DNA from: Phanerochaete sordida
Taxonomy: Eukaryota > Basidiomycota > Agaricomycetes > Polyporales > Phanerochaetaceae
Assembly (NCBI GenBank): GCA_019973155.2
Contig: BPQB01000060.1
Span: 124,001 to 188,000 of the forward strand
Direction of reading: 5' to 3'
DNA: 64,000 nucleotides
Shown: in pieces, positions 1 to 11,480 of the stretch
Position numbering within the stretch: the stretch's first letter is position 1
Layout: each line of letters opens with the position of its first letter
Position numbers and translations under genes: made by a program
The notes under the pieces: generated by a model
Databases searched by the model: none
Told to the model about the DNA's origin: nothing
What the model saw: only the letters and a program-made list of their open reading frames with translations

Positions 1-111
1 TATCTAGGGAGCTAAATATTGCTAAAACTTCAATGGCGGAGACCATGACGAAAACAAAATTGAGAACGCAGTTGCTTCGAAACCAATCACAAATCACAGC
101 GAGTGAGCAAG

Positions 112-2344
112 CTACGCGCACGACTGGATGAGACGCCTCGCATCTTCTGAGCGTGGCTTGAACACCGCCCTGAAGGGCTTCGGCGGGCTGCGGGTGCGGT
201 CAGCACTGCACTACCCTTGGTGCCAGTCGTGTGATAGAGACAGTACGCACCTGAGCAAGTGGTGCTCAAACTCCGCCCGCACCTCGATTGGCACCCCATG
301 CTCGTCCAGCGCCGGCTCAATGTTGAACGTCGCGAGGATGCCCGCCATGAGCAGGAACATCGAGTCCATTGTAAAGTAGCGCCCCGGGCACACCCTGCGC
401 CCGAAGCCGAACACGGCGTCGGGGAACGGGACGTCGTCGCGGAGCTTGCCATCGAGGGTCAGGAAGCGGCGCGGGCTGAAGGAGTCGGGGTCGGGATAGG
501 TGTTCTCGTCGTGTGTAATCGCCCTACATCGTATTAGGGCGTCGATAGGCACGTTGAGCGCAAGACGTGACTGACCAGATGTTCTGGAGTACGATAGAGC
601 CTTCTGGAATATAGCAGCCTTCATAGTGATCATCGGACATCGCACGGTGGGGTGTGGCTGACGGTGCGAATGTCAGAGTAGACGTGTGAAGGCCAACAGC
701 GATGCTCACCCAGCGGCAGAGGAGTGTGCCACCTGCGCACATCGATGCATATGAGAACACGACAGCCTGTAACTCTAGTACGCACCTCAAGACCTCGCGT
801 AAGATAGCGATCACCTGCGGAAGCGAGTCCTGGTCCGCGAGTCCAGGCAGCCGATCGGGCCCCACCACGCAGTCGAGCTCCTTCTGTGCAGCGCTCGCTG
901 TCTCAGGGTACAGCAACATGGCAAGCACGAACACCATCATCACGCCGTATGTCTGATGCGAATGAGCGACGAGATGCGTGATCGGAACAGGCGCCACTCA
1001 CCGTGTCTGTCCCAGCTGCATGGGCGACTGATAAGCCTACATGCCCGAGGCCGCCGCAAGTAGAGCACGTACCCGCATACGCCGTTCCAGCAAGGTTCAT
1101 GAATAAATCGTCGCGCTCAGAGGTGTCTTCACCGTCTGCATCGGAAAGGAGTTTTCCGGTGAAGCATGGCTGTGCGGTGCCCTTGTTCTACTCAGGTATA
1201 CGTCATAACAGGGCAGCCGCATCTGTGCTAGTAAACACGTACGAAGGCACTCTTGTATTCGAAGTACGGAATCTTGAACATCTTCTCGACGAGTTCCTTG
1301 TGAACCACAGCGCGGCGTTTGAATCCGGCACCAGGAAACCAGGTCGGGAGATGCTTCACTGTACGACAACTCAGCGGTAAGGAGATAATGATTTTGAGAC
1401 GACGCACAAATTGGGAATACATCCACTACAACGGATAACATGAGCAGCTGAGGCGCAATACGTAAGTGCGTAAGACTGACCAAGGAATACACCAGCGTGC
1501 ACGACGTGCTGCGCAGCCTGCGCTGCCTCTTCGACAAGTTTGATACGACGGTCTCCCGGTGTAGCTTCAAAGGCGAAGACGGCGTTGAGGATGGAAGACC
1601 CGATAGCGCTGAGACGAAATCAGCAGCGTGGCAATTGTGGATGGAGGCGGGGCTTACAACCGCAGATTCTCGCTGTATCCCTCGGGCTTGTCGAGCATGA
1701 GCTGCAGTAGCTTTCTCTGGGCAACAACCTGCTGGGGGCGATACTGGGAAACGGCCTGAGGGCGGAAGCTCTGGTGGAAGAGCTTCCGGTGCATGCGCCA
1801 GCTGTCGCCATACGGGAGCATCAGCCAGGCGCGCCACCATCCGCATCTGTAGAAATCAGCAAAACTGCTGCGCCGCTAAGTGCGCGCGCAGGAGACGTAC
1901 AGCTCAAGGAACATGACGGGTTGATCCCTATGGTCGCCAGCACGCCGTGAGACGAGCACCAGGATGAAATGAGCCAGCCGCGTACTTATCGGAGTAGATG
2001 CTGGGTCGGTCCTCGAACAGGTCTTTCGCAGCCTTCAAGGTGTTCATCACCACGATATGCTTTCCCAGAGCTTCAGCGTGGACGACATCTGAGCCTGGAA
2101 GCATCGACGTCCGACATCAGCCATGGGCAAACGAGGAAATGCAGGCCGCCTGCTTACCATACCGACGCGACCACTCTCTGAACACGAGCCAGCCGTCATC
2201 GGTAGGCACGTCGAAGAGGTTGCCGAGGACTGGGAGGCCTTTAGGTCCTGGAGGATAGCGATGCGGAGCCCGACGTCGCGCGAAGGCTACCCAGGACACC
2301 GTGAAGGTGAGCAAGAGCACAGCTAGGACGTTCGTTGTCGACAT
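112..2344 (-). CDS. Cytochrome P450 monooxygenase 1 (intact, multi-exon)
   Basis: Heme-thiolate monooxygenase, expected to be anchored in the ER by its N-terminal helix; substrate unknown, possibly a terpenoid given the two terpene synthases nearby. The start at 2344 (MSTTNVLAVLL) opens a hydrophobic anchor followed by the proline hinge YPPGPKGLPVLGN. A C-helix WRMHR lies near 1780, an I-helix AGTDTV at 999-1016, the K-helix ExxR (EVLR) at 784-795 and the heme loop FGFGRRVCPGRYF at 373-411. The last short exon, after an intron of about 45 nt, reads PPKPFRAVFKPRSEDA and stops at 112. I traced every segment between these motifs in open frames across short GT...AG introns, so the gene looks functional. 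It is closest in wording to the P450 at 21612-23882. The exact CYP family cannot be assigned by eye. Confidence 0.88.
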
Positions 2345-3172
2345 CGCGTGGGGCTCCTTGCGATGAGAGCAGAGCTGCACAAACGGAAAGTGATGGCTCT
2401 CCGCGCTGAAATACATGAGCGGCGGCAGACCGCAGGGCGGTACCTGCTTCAGGATACGCGTATGCTTCCATACCACCTGGCCATGAGTGTCTAGATGGCA
2501 GCTTGCTCTCGAATGCGAAAAGCGTACCATAAGCTAAACCGACGGATGGCCCATGGGCGTGAGCCCTGGTGCTACGCATGCCGTAAATCCTGCGTTGAAG
2601 GCAGCGAGCACGCCTTCCCGCAAGAATACGAAATGTCATGGAGTAGGTCTTAGCTACCAATCTTGTGAGTATGTCCGGTCCATCATCGGGGTGTCGACAT
2701 CACTCTGGTGGCGCGTCACGGGCGCAAATATTGCGAGGGGTGGTTCAGGAGCCGTCTCGCTGAGACATCCTCGCCGTCCGTCTCTGTATAGAGAGTGCAA
2801 TCAGCGGTCGCGATGTTCGACTTGGTGTTGGGTAACATGCTTCCGTCAGCACCGCCGCGAGCGCGACCGTTCATGGTGCTTCGCGATAACCACCTAAGCA
2901 TCGGCAGCGGGTCGAGGGTGGTGGCAGGAGATCAAACGTTCGCGTTCAATTTGTCTCTGCAGCCGCTCCAGCGACCCGAACGTTCTGTCAGAGGGCGTCC
3001 ATGGAACCATATGCGGCGGCACTGCAGTGAACGCGTCAGCGAGCACACGCGCGGGCACACCGGCGACTCAGCGTCTCGCTCAGAGAGCTGCGGACGTAGA
3101 ACGTTTGCACCTCACAACGGAAGCTCGCCCAGCGCAGCATCAGCGCCGAGATAGATGCCCGCGTTGTGTGCG
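2345..3172. other. Intergenic, nothing recognised
   Basis: Upstream region of P450 1. Several short open frames exist on both strands, but none shows a domain, a codon pattern or a splice pattern that I can support. Confidence 0.5.
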
Positions 3173-3600
3173 CTACATGTACGCCTCGATGATCAGTCGT
3201 ACGACGTCCTCCGCGCCTTCCAAGTGCAGCTTGAGAGCCCTGAACGGCGCCCTGGGCGGGTCCGATGCGCTGCCCATTCCCACGAGTACCGCATTGTTCC
3301 ACCCGAACAACGAGTTACGCACCCCAACACCCGCAGAATCCCCGCTGCTACCCTCAGCTATTCCGCGCTTGCCCCCACTCCCCGCGCGCGTCCGACGTGA
3401 AACACCGCCCACACATGCGCGATGGCGGGGAGGCTGCAGAGCGGCACCTCGCACGCTCGCGGGCGGAAGCTCGATAGCTCCATTCGCAGCGGAATTTCCA
3501 CACGCAGCCACCTGTCGAGCGATAGGAAACGGTGAGGCCCCAGGGTGTGCGGGTCAGGCTAGGTGGATGTGCTGCGTTGCACGAGCCCGAGGAGAAGGAG
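3173..3600 (-). pseudogene. Decayed 3' end of a cytochrome P450
   Basis: Only the C-terminal part of a P450 can be seen. On the minus strand around 3360-3500 a degenerate stretch reads FRPRACEVPLCSLPAIAHVWAVFHVGRARG. This matches the heme loop through L-helix of the array P450s (FGFGRRACPGR...LAIAHVLAVF), but the cysteine loop is broken and a stop follows. A last-exon-like piece (SDPPRAPFRALKLHLEGAEDVVRLI) ends at a stop at 3173. No anchor, I-helix or ExxR is found upstream. This is a remnant of a former array member. Confidence 0.6.
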
Positions 3601-4421
3601 CGGTCGCTGTTCACATTGTTGAGCATCGCACGGCGAGGGTTTGCATCGGGCGCGCACAAGCTCACACTGACTTGCGATAGTGATCATGTTTGTAACAAAC
3701 GGTGGTTCCGTCTGCAGATGTTACCATTGCTGTGAAGAACGGTTCGAGCTTGCTTTCTCACCTTCGACATTTTGGACAGCCCTGTCACTTGAAGGCAGCT
3801 GCTCGCTGTTGAGCACCGCACTGACTCCAAAGCAACAGTGTTCGACTATAAGCATATGAGCAGTAGGATTAGCGTAATTAGACCTCCACACATCTGGCGT
3901 TGCGCTGATGAGGTTCACCGGGCACTCGATGAGCTGCTAAGTGCTTGCCTCGAACGTCGGGAAACCATGTTGTGCGTCGCATGGGTGCGCGGAGTGCGCG
4001 AACTTACGACGCTTGAGGCCGCTGGGGAGCGCCACGCTGGACTGGATGCCTCGTTGTGCGTGGCTGCGGCTGCGAGAGGAGCATGTTGAAAGGGCGCCTT
4101 GCCGGTGACGCCCGAGGGCGTAGTGGCGAAAATATACCCGAGGGATCGCCGAAGGCCGGAAGCGCCGGGACTCTCCCTAACGACATATGGAGGTACGGGC
4201 GTAGTATATCCTACGATATTGGCCGCAGTAATTCACTTAAAGCTCCTGGAGGCTTATAGATGGTGTGCCATCTCAAAACCTGCCTGATATTTCTTCGACA
4301 ACTAACGCGACACCTCAGGCGACCAACAGATAATCGCTGCCCCTTGGCTGCCCCCGCCACGTCCATCCTCGCCATGATCCTCAATCTCAAGGTCAGGCAA
4401 TTTAAAGCACCCTAGCAGTGC
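3601..4421. other. Intergenic, nothing recognised
   Basis: Lies between the P450 remnant and the 3' end of the cullin gene. No domain or repeat that I can support. Confidence 0.5.
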
Positions 4422-7119
4422 TCACGCAACATAAACCCACGTATCGCCCTCACCCCGCGTGACGTACTCCTGCTCTTCCAGCTTCCGGATCGCCTGTGCA
4501 CGCCATGAGCACCTCGCTCGAACACCAACCTGCGCACGCACCTCGTGAACCTCGGCGGCCTCCAGCGAGAAGCGTCCCGCGCAGTCTGCGCGGAGCGCAT
4601 GGACAAGGTCTGTGCTGGAGAGCGTGCGCCGCGCCTTCATAACCCTGCGCAGGTGTGTCAGCAGGAGTCGCAAAGACACACGCAAGCGGCGCACCGGACG
4701 ATGGCCGCGCGCAGAGCGTGCGCGCGCGCTGTGGCGGCAGCGGCACGCGCATCGGTGTCCTCTGTATTCGGCGTAGACTTGAGTGCTGCGTGCAGGTTGA
4801 CACGAGTCTTCGCGGACTTGAAGTCTGGCAGGTACATAATCGGACCCGCTCGCAGATGCGCCGAGGGAGCATACCGAGATTCAGACGATACTGCTCGCCT
4901 TCCTCGACAAGCACGGCGGCCTTGACGAGCGGCGCGAGCGCACACCGCAGCGGCTCCTCCGCAAGCCCCGTCGCCTCGCGCAGCTCTGCAAACGCGCGCG
5001 CGTCGCACGCGTTGTACTGCAGGAGCACCGCGGCCTGGTGCGTGCTCGCGACGAAGGTGTACGTGCGCCCGCCGAGCGCCGCGCGCAGCTCGTTGCGCGA
5101 GTGCGCCCAGAGCCAGTGCAGCTTGCGTCCGGCGTGCGCCTTGCGGTAGTACGCCGTGATGGCGGTGTGCGCGGTGAGGAGCTCGGTGGGGAGGGTAAAA
5201 ATCTCGGTTGGCGCGGGCAGCGGCCAGACGTGCGCGCTGAAGACCGTGACGGTGAAGGCGAGTTCGGGGGTGGAGCCGTGGGCTTGTGTGTGTTCTTTGA
5301 ATCGTGCGTTGAGGTCCTTGGAGAGGGATGAGTCTGCAGAAAATTGAAAAGGTTAGGACGGGTGGCACGCGCCGGCGGGAGCCCGGTCGAGCGCACCTGC
5401 CAGCATGCGCTGCAGCTTGCGCGTGTATTCGGCGCCGCACACGTCCTGTAGCCGCGCGAGTATGCCGGCCTCGGCTTCTTCGGACTCGGAGTCGTCATAG
5501 ATGAGACGCTTGGCCAGCCTGATGGCGTAGAGCCGCTGGAAGACGTCTTTGTCGTCGACGTAAGAGAAGAGTGTCGCCTGGGATATTTGCCATGAGCACT
5601 TCACAGATATGGCACACGTTCGCCCAACTCACGACATCGTCTAGGGCACGCTCGAAATCTTCGCCTTCTACCTTCTTGCGCCTCTTACGTAGTAGGGCAT
5701 CGACGCGCTTCACGAGGAGCTCCGGGGCCTTCCCCGTCGACAAGCCCGCCATCACGTCGGGGCTGAGGAAGCCCCGACAGCCTCTCTGCAGACTAGCGGC
5801 AAACCCAGCGTCGCCGTCGAAGCAACGTCGGACGATCGGGGAGTACTTGCGGTGCGCGGCGAGCACGATCTCGGTGTACGCCTCCGGACTCGGCTGGATG
5901 GCGCAGAGATTGTCGCAGACGAGCTTAGAGATGGCAGCGTGTCCCGCACGCGTGACATCTTCCGCGAACCGTGGAAGCATCGGCTCCAGAGCCCCAGGTA
6001 CGCCCGCGAAGAGTCCGTACAGGTGCCGCAGATCTTCGCGCTTGTCCAGGAAGATTAAGGTGCGGAAGTGTTCCCAGAGGTGGCTGGCGTTCCCCTGGAC
6101 AAAGGCATGTGTCCATCGTTCGACCAGGACTCGGAGCGTCTTGGAAGGAAGGCACTGTCCCACGCGACGCAATTGGGAGAAGCGTTCGCCCGCCTGGCGC
6201 ATGTAGTCGGGTACGCTGATGCTGGTGACCAGCGCGGCTGCGCTTGTGCGGAAGGCGCTCTCTGCGGCCGTGACGAGCGGTGTCTCGAGGTGTTCTGTGT
6301 AGAGGCCGTCCTTCGGTATGTCGAGATCGCGTTCGTCGATGCCGAGGGAGACGAACGAGCAAACGAGCGCCTCGACTGCTTCTCCGATGGCCTCTGTGAA
6401 GCTGTGCTCGCTATTGAACAACTCGACGAGAGCAGCGCATAGCTTTTCGGGCAGGATTTGGCTGTGAAGGAGGAGATGCGTCTTCCACTGCATCAGTGCG
6501 AGCTGGGGATAGATGCGTCAAAGAGGGCTCAAGATAAAAATATGCAGCGAGTACGCACTTGGTACACGGGAATTATTTCGGTGTGACCCTCCTGTCGCTG
6601 GTACATCACCCACTTGCGGTTGAGATGCGCGAGCGCCCGGTCGGCGGCCTTGGCCCCCCACTCGTAACGCTTCCACGTCTCTGCGTAGCACAGAAGGAGA
6701 GGCTCTCCTTCCAGGCCGTCTGCTGCCTGTCAAGGATGGTCGTGGACGCCGATCAGCTGAAAGCCGTGACCGATGATGAAGCAGCGACAGCGCACCTCGC
6801 GCAGGGCAACCGCGCGCGCCGCAAAATATTCGGTCACATTATAGTGCAACTTGGCACCCATCGAGATGCTGGGATCTACACAAAGAATCGATATATGTGG
6901 GCTTTTCTAGCGCGTAGATTGTGCCGACTCACCGAGTCTGAGCATGCCATTGCCCGAGGTGATACAGTTGTAGCAGGCTGACATCAGGGCCAAGATGTAG
7001 GACTGCGAGACTCTGGGCTCAGGCGCGACCATAAGCGCGTCCAGCCCGTCTTTTAGATAGGCCCACCCTTCGTCGAAATCCGCGTCGGACCGCGGTGGTA
7101 AAGGTGTGACTGAAGCCAT
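4422..7119 (-). CDS. Cullin (CUL1-like E3 ligase scaffold)
   Basis: Scaffold of a cullin-RING ubiquitin ligase: the N-terminal repeats bind the substrate adaptor and the C-terminal domain binds the RING protein. The start at 7119 (MASVTPLPP) leads into cullin repeat 1 (FDEGWAYLKDGLDALM). A short exon at 6555-6720 carries the typical LNRKWV and the IIPVY. The large exon at 5495-6493 holds the remaining repeats, followed by YVDDKDVFQRLYAIRLAKRLI of the cullin homology domain. The exon near 5030-5330 carries DLNARFKEHTQ and the winged-helix segment VLLQYN. The neddylation site IVRVMKARRTL is rebuilt across an intron, with the acceptor lysine codon at about 4634-4636, and the protein ends in WVYVA at 4422. 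All parts of the family are present, but repeats 2 and 3 are quite divergent. It may be a diverged paralogue rather than the main CUL1. Confidence 0.85.
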
Positions 7120-7639
7120 TTCGGTGCCAGATGAAGAGATCCTTATTTTGTAGGCTGGAGGTGAATGGCGGTGAGAGCGGTCTTGGTAGCAGGAGGCAAA
7201 GCTCGTGCAGCATGAGCGAGCCCTGCGTGTCTGCGCGTGCTGCGTGCGGATTGGACATGGTGGTTTTTCTTTGTCCGTTGGCGCTTCCGGCAGGCGGTTG
7301 CCACGAGGGTAACGGGATGAATACTTCACCCGCGCCACAACGCGGGCGTCCATCTTATCTACCGATGAGTCGGCGTTGACACGTTCAAAGCGCGTGACCC
7401 ACGATGACTGGACGCGTCCCGCGTGCCAGCGAGCGTCATCGCCGGGCGGCGTCGCAAACAACTCCTCGTTTAGCGTCTTACTTAGCGTTCCGGGGGCAAA
7501 ATATTGAAGGCGTACTCACGCAGCAGACGTGAGCTTGTGAAAGTGACTTGTGAGGGCTTCGATCCGCGAACTGATAACTTTTCTTGTGGATTCCTGCCCC
7601 GTTTATAAAATGTACACATCATCTCTGCTCCAAACGAGG
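7120..7639. other. Spacer between cullin 5' end and terpene synthase 3' end
   Basis: Cullin promoter region by position. It contains a GC-rich perfect-stem hairpin (CCCGCG...CGCGGG) within 7327-7348. The whole 22-nt stretch recurs exactly at 11346-11367. No gene recognised. Confidence 0.5.
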
Positions 7640-8799
7640 CTACGTGCGCTGCACTTCATCACCGAGCAGACGCCCCATGTGATACCGAGGAGCCGTAAGA
7701 TGCAGGCATAGGTATCCTGCCAAGAAGCTCTCCCATGCCTCGCGTTCCTTCTCGCCTTCCAGGATGTCGCGCACGTTGTGAATGCACGCAACTGCTTTGT
7801 CAGCTAGCTCCTGGACGACGACGCGCGGATCTTGTCCTGTCACGTGCGCTACGTCGTGCACGAAGTTTTCCGTCTCGCCGGCCAGCTCTTCCTTGTAGAA
7901 CGAGATGACGTCGCTGTCAGGACGATGAGCAAACAGCGCAGGGAAGATCATAAAGGCACGGACTTTGTGTACATGATGAAAAGTGTCGCGTCGCTGACAT
8001 CAAGCAGCGTCAGAAGGAGCAGGCCTATACCATATCCCGATACTCACGGAATCGCTTGTATGTGCGTCGCGACATCGGGAAACGCAAACTTGTCCCAGAC
8101 CGTCCCCGCCGTGACCTCATTGAGCCCGTTCTTGTGCCGCTTGTACGTCGGATACAGCCCCGCGGCGCCGCTCAGCCGCATCTCTCCAAGGAGCCCCTCG
8201 AAGCGCGTGCTGTTCACGAAATTCACCGTGTCCGCCGCGACGACCGCCGCGGAATACGCGTTGAGCACGTCCGGCGCGCGCGCGAGCACGCCGACGAGCC
8301 CGTCGAGCACCGGGTGCGCCTGCGCGCGCCCCGCGAGGAGCCGCGCCGTGAACGCGGCCTGCGCGCCCGCGGGCACGTCGCCGTCGTCGATGCACGCGGC
8401 GCAGAAGATGAGCAGGGCCATGAGCACCTGCGTGTCGGGGTGCGCATGCGCGTAGCATGCGGTGCCGAAGAGCAGGCCGAAGGCCGTCTTCTCCTCGACG
8501 CGCGCGGGTGGGATGCCGCCCATGTCCCAGGTGCGCAGGGTCTCTCGCACGAGCGTGTCGACGGTGGTGAAGTGTGGGGGAGGGAATGGGGCGGGCGTGA
8601 TGCCGGAGCGCGCGAGGAGCTCGCTCACGATGCGGCGCGAAAAGGTTTGCTGCGCGGCCGTGAGGACTCGAAGGGCTGCACGAAGGAACATTCAACGTAC
8701 CAGATCTTCTGGGGACGTAGAGACGGAACGTGGTGCGTGATCCTCGCTAAGAGTGGAGGCCTTGTCTTCCGAAGAGCTCTCAAGAGGCAAGATACGCAT
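7640..8799 (-). CDS. TRI5-family terpene synthase 1
   Basis: Class I terpene cyclase of the trichodiene-synthase family, expected to cyclise farnesyl diphosphate to a sesquiterpene; the product cannot be predicted. My four-exon model (8701-8799, 8048-8649, 7964-7993, 7640-7913) gives 334 codons plus stop, close to the family length. The Asp-rich metal motif is IDDGD (exon 2). The second metal motif NDVISFYKE is complete only after splicing, because its Asn codon is split between a 30-nt exon and the last exon. It is followed by NFVHD and the family-typical GEKEREAWESFLAGY...PRY. The start at 8799 (MRILPLES) was chosen because the 51-nt first intron then matches the paralogue at 13679-14886. 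P450 genes around it suggest a terpenoid pathway. Confidence 0.85.
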
Positions 8800-8927
8800 G
8801 CTGCCAGCTATAATCAGTCTCGTATGAAGCAATGGAATGAACGTCGTACTGCGCAGCGCCACCCATCGCAAAGATTGAGAGTCTGGTAAAAGCAAGGCTT
8901 GGGATTTGTCTTTTCCACGGGTGTCGT

Positions 8928-8937
8928 TATATAATGT
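8928..8937 (-). promoter_or_regulatory. Possible TATA-like element of terpene synthase 1
   Basis: The minus strand reads CATTATATAA about 130 nt before the start codon at 8799. Position and composition only. Confidence 0.25.
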
Positions 8938-9254
8938 GAGCGATAGGCCTATAGCCAGCCCAGCAAGAGTAGCCTCTCGTAAATACCATCAGCTGAGAAT
9001 TATCCGATCATGGGGCTGCCACGGATGCGCGCCCCGCTAGCAGGCGAGCATGATACCAGCGCCGCGGCCGCCTCTCTCGAAAAGCGCTCCCTGAGATAGC
9101 GATAACACTACCATGTTGGGCTACAAACTCGGTAGAGACCCTTAGGCTACATCGGCAACGATAGAGCAAAACGATGACGAACCTGCATTGAATTGAGGAC
9201 GTGGTCATCCCGAAATGAGCCATCATGAACAAGTGACATCAGCAAAATATGAGG

Positions 9255-9460
9255 ATAGATGTATCTCGGTTTACCACGGACCATGTGGTATACCCGCCCC
9301 AACCGCGGAATGGGCATATTTACCGCAATACATCGCGATATGCCAGTATCTTTCGCAGACGGGCCGATACACCGCTACATCTGCGGTTGGGACCAATTTA
9401 CCGCGGTAAACCGCGAGATACCGCGATACCTCGCAGCGCGCCTACGTCACCCTCGATGCG
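9255..9460 (+). repeat. Left palindromic repeat array
   Basis: Repeated units such as TACCGCGGTAA, ACCGCGAGATACCGCGATACC and CATCGCGATATGCCAG, spaced at 15-40 nt. Confidence 0.6.
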
Positions 9461-10624
9461 CGGACGGCGTGACGGTCACGAAGAACGGCTTCTCGCTCCC
9501 GTCACCGACGGCGCGCCCTACCGCCAACTATAGCAGTCTGCCTGTCAAGGCAGTCTGAAGGTAACATGCACCTGCCCTAAAGTCACGCTTTGGGGTATGC
9601 CGTCATCCGATAAATGGGTCGACAGCGAGCACTAGCGTCCTCGTCTCCCCTTCCTGCCCTCCTCCACCACGACGCCCTCCGAGGCTCCGGCCCCTTGGAT
9701 CACGGTGCGTCTCGCATGCATCCTTGGTTCATCGATTTACGCAGAGATCTAACTTCGTGCAGGACTCACATAATCCTTCCCGACGATGGCGATGCTCGGA
9801 CGCTCGACGTCGCGCCTCTGCACCAGTAGCGTTGAGTGCAATGAGTTTACCTTAGCCGGCTAACCCGTTATTGCTATTCACAGAACCTTACACTGCCGGG
9901 TATATGCAGTTCACTAGCTTCGACGTCACCCGCTACATTGTCGGTGCGCCGTCCGCAGGCGTCGTCTCGGACGTTGTACTGACGGTCCCCAACAGATTTG
10001 GCTTGCGCTTGCTCAGACTCACGTTCGTAGGCTTCGCGGGAAGCAGGGCGTACGACTGTCAGCCCGCGCCACACGATACGCGCGGGACCTAAGTACTAGA
10101 CCATCGAGATGACGAGTACGTACCCCGCCTGTGCGACACCGAACAGTATTGATGTTCCAATAGTGCATACGCAGCTCTTCGCAGGCTCACAATCGTCGTC
10201 CAGCAGTTCGACGCCGCGAACTTGGGCTGCGCGCGCTGCGCAGAGAGCTACGAGGGGGATGTACCGTGCGTACTGCTGCTACCACTCGAGGCTCGAGACT
10301 GACCCCGCTCAGCAGCGTGCGCAGCGAACGTGAAGTCCTCGATGCGAGCCGGCGATGGCCGAAGCGGATGAAAGTTGGGATTCACAAGGGGACATGAGAC
10401 GCGCCATGATCGGAATAGGTCGTCTACGTCCATCACAGTAAGGCAGCGAAGAGTGCACCGAGTTGATGGTCTAACCTATTAGCGCTTGGACTTTGCCATG
10501 TTTCTGCATGTATCTAGTACTACCAGGTGCTCCATAATATACATTGTAGTCGCAGCAGCACTGTCCTAGGACCTGATCAGACGATACCGGAAAGGTTGAG
10601 GAGTCGCAGGGCTTACGGACCTTG

Positions 10625-10830
10625 AGGTCTCGCGATATACCGCGGTATATCTGCCATATCGCGGTGTACCGCGGTAAATTTGGCGATCTGCGGTCAGAGC
10701 GGTTCCCCGCAGACAGCGCGATAAGATCAGGGGAGGACGGAGGTTTCACGATATCTAAGTGGTAACTGCGGAATGGGCGGTATCTCGCGATCCTAGCGGT
10801 ATCTAGCGGTATCTCGCGGTATATTAGGAC
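10625..10830 (-). repeat. Right palindromic repeat array (inverted relative to the left)
   Basis: Units TACCGCGGTA, CTAGCGGTATCT and TCTCGCGGTATA. The reverse complement aligns with the array at 9255-9460. Confidence 0.6.
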
Positions 10831-10844
10831 GACTTTTTTGCTGA

Positions 10845-11480
10845 TGAAGGTACGCGCATGGCTCTATCAGACGCCTTGCTTCCGCAGAACGCGGCCTGAA
10901 CTCGTCCCCGGAAGGCTGCGACGGGCTGCGGTCGCGGTCAGCACGAGCTTCTCTTGGGGGTGGCACGACGGCGATGCTGCTCACCTGAATAAACGAAGCT
11001 CGAACTCCGCCCGCATTTCGGCCGGATCCCCGTGCTCTTCCAGCGCGTTCTCGACCGGTGAACATCACGAGGACATGTGATACGGGCAGAAAGAGGGAGT
11101 TCATGGCGGATTGGTAACCCAGGCACGCCCTGCATCCGGGTCTGAATCGAATCTGAGCATGTCGTCAAGGATGGGGCATCGTCGCGGCGGAGACGGGCGG
11201 TCTCAGCCTAAGCAACGCCCAAGGGAGTGACGGCGTTCTGAGGCTCGAGGAGCGCGAGTGTGAGCAGCTGTATTGGACGCCCTCGCTGAAGCTGCTCGCC
11301 CTGCGATCTGCGATATTGGTAGAAGACACGGGCAGCAAACTGTACCACCCGCGCCACAACGCGGGCGCCCATCAGCGGATGGCAAAGCGGACCCAGGCTT
11401 TGCCGCACTTGCCGATGTCCGCCACCTTCCCTCTCCCGCTGTCCAGGGCAGAGCACGATCCCTCCGCACATCCGTGAGCG
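10845..11480 (-). pseudogene. Decayed cytochrome P450, internally deleted
   Basis: The last-exon signature of the array P450s is clear near 10850-10950 (SPSQPSGDEFRPRSAEARRLI; compare PPKPFKAVFKPRSAEAKRLI in the P450 at 21612). A stretch at about 11230-11360 resembles the N-terminal-third exon (FAARVFYQYRRSQGEQLQR; compare FRPQAVSQYRPQQ). Only about 100 nt separates parts that are more than 1 kb apart in an intact gene, and the heme and I-helix regions are missing or scrambled. Decayed array member. Confidence 0.55.

Larger units (their letters stand above)
9255..10830. mobile_element. Probable non-autonomous element with palindromic end arrays
   Basis: Two clusters of short palindromic units built on TACCGCGGTA, TACCGCGAGATACC and CGCGATATxxCAG lie at about 9255-9460 and 10625-10830. 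The second cluster matches the first as an inverted copy: the left array has CCAATTTACCGCGGTA and the right array, reverse complemented, has CCAAATTTACCGCGGTA. Such inverted subterminal arrays are usual at the ends of DNA transposons. The 1.2 kb between them holds only short open frames (for example 9614-9829 and 9871-10092, plus) with no recognised domain and no transposase. A target-site duplication was not found, so the outer borders are approximate. Confidence 0.5.

Noticed and set aside
1097..1846. 249-codon minus-strand frame as an independent protein
   Set aside because: It runs across introns of P450 1; only part of it coincides with coding exons, in mixed frames.
3027..3680. 217-codon plus-strand frame
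   Set aside because: Overlaps the opposite-strand P450 remnant; low-complexity translation without motifs.
4658..5440. 260-codon minus-strand open frame in the cullin gene
   Set aside because: It reads through cullin introns in another frame; the spliced cullin exons explain the region. Only its C-terminal part coincides with a real cullin exon.
8056..8889. 277-codon open frame on the plus strand over terpene synthase 1
   Set aside because: It is antisense to a well-supported synthase exon in GC-rich DNA and is highly charged without any domain; a shadow frame.
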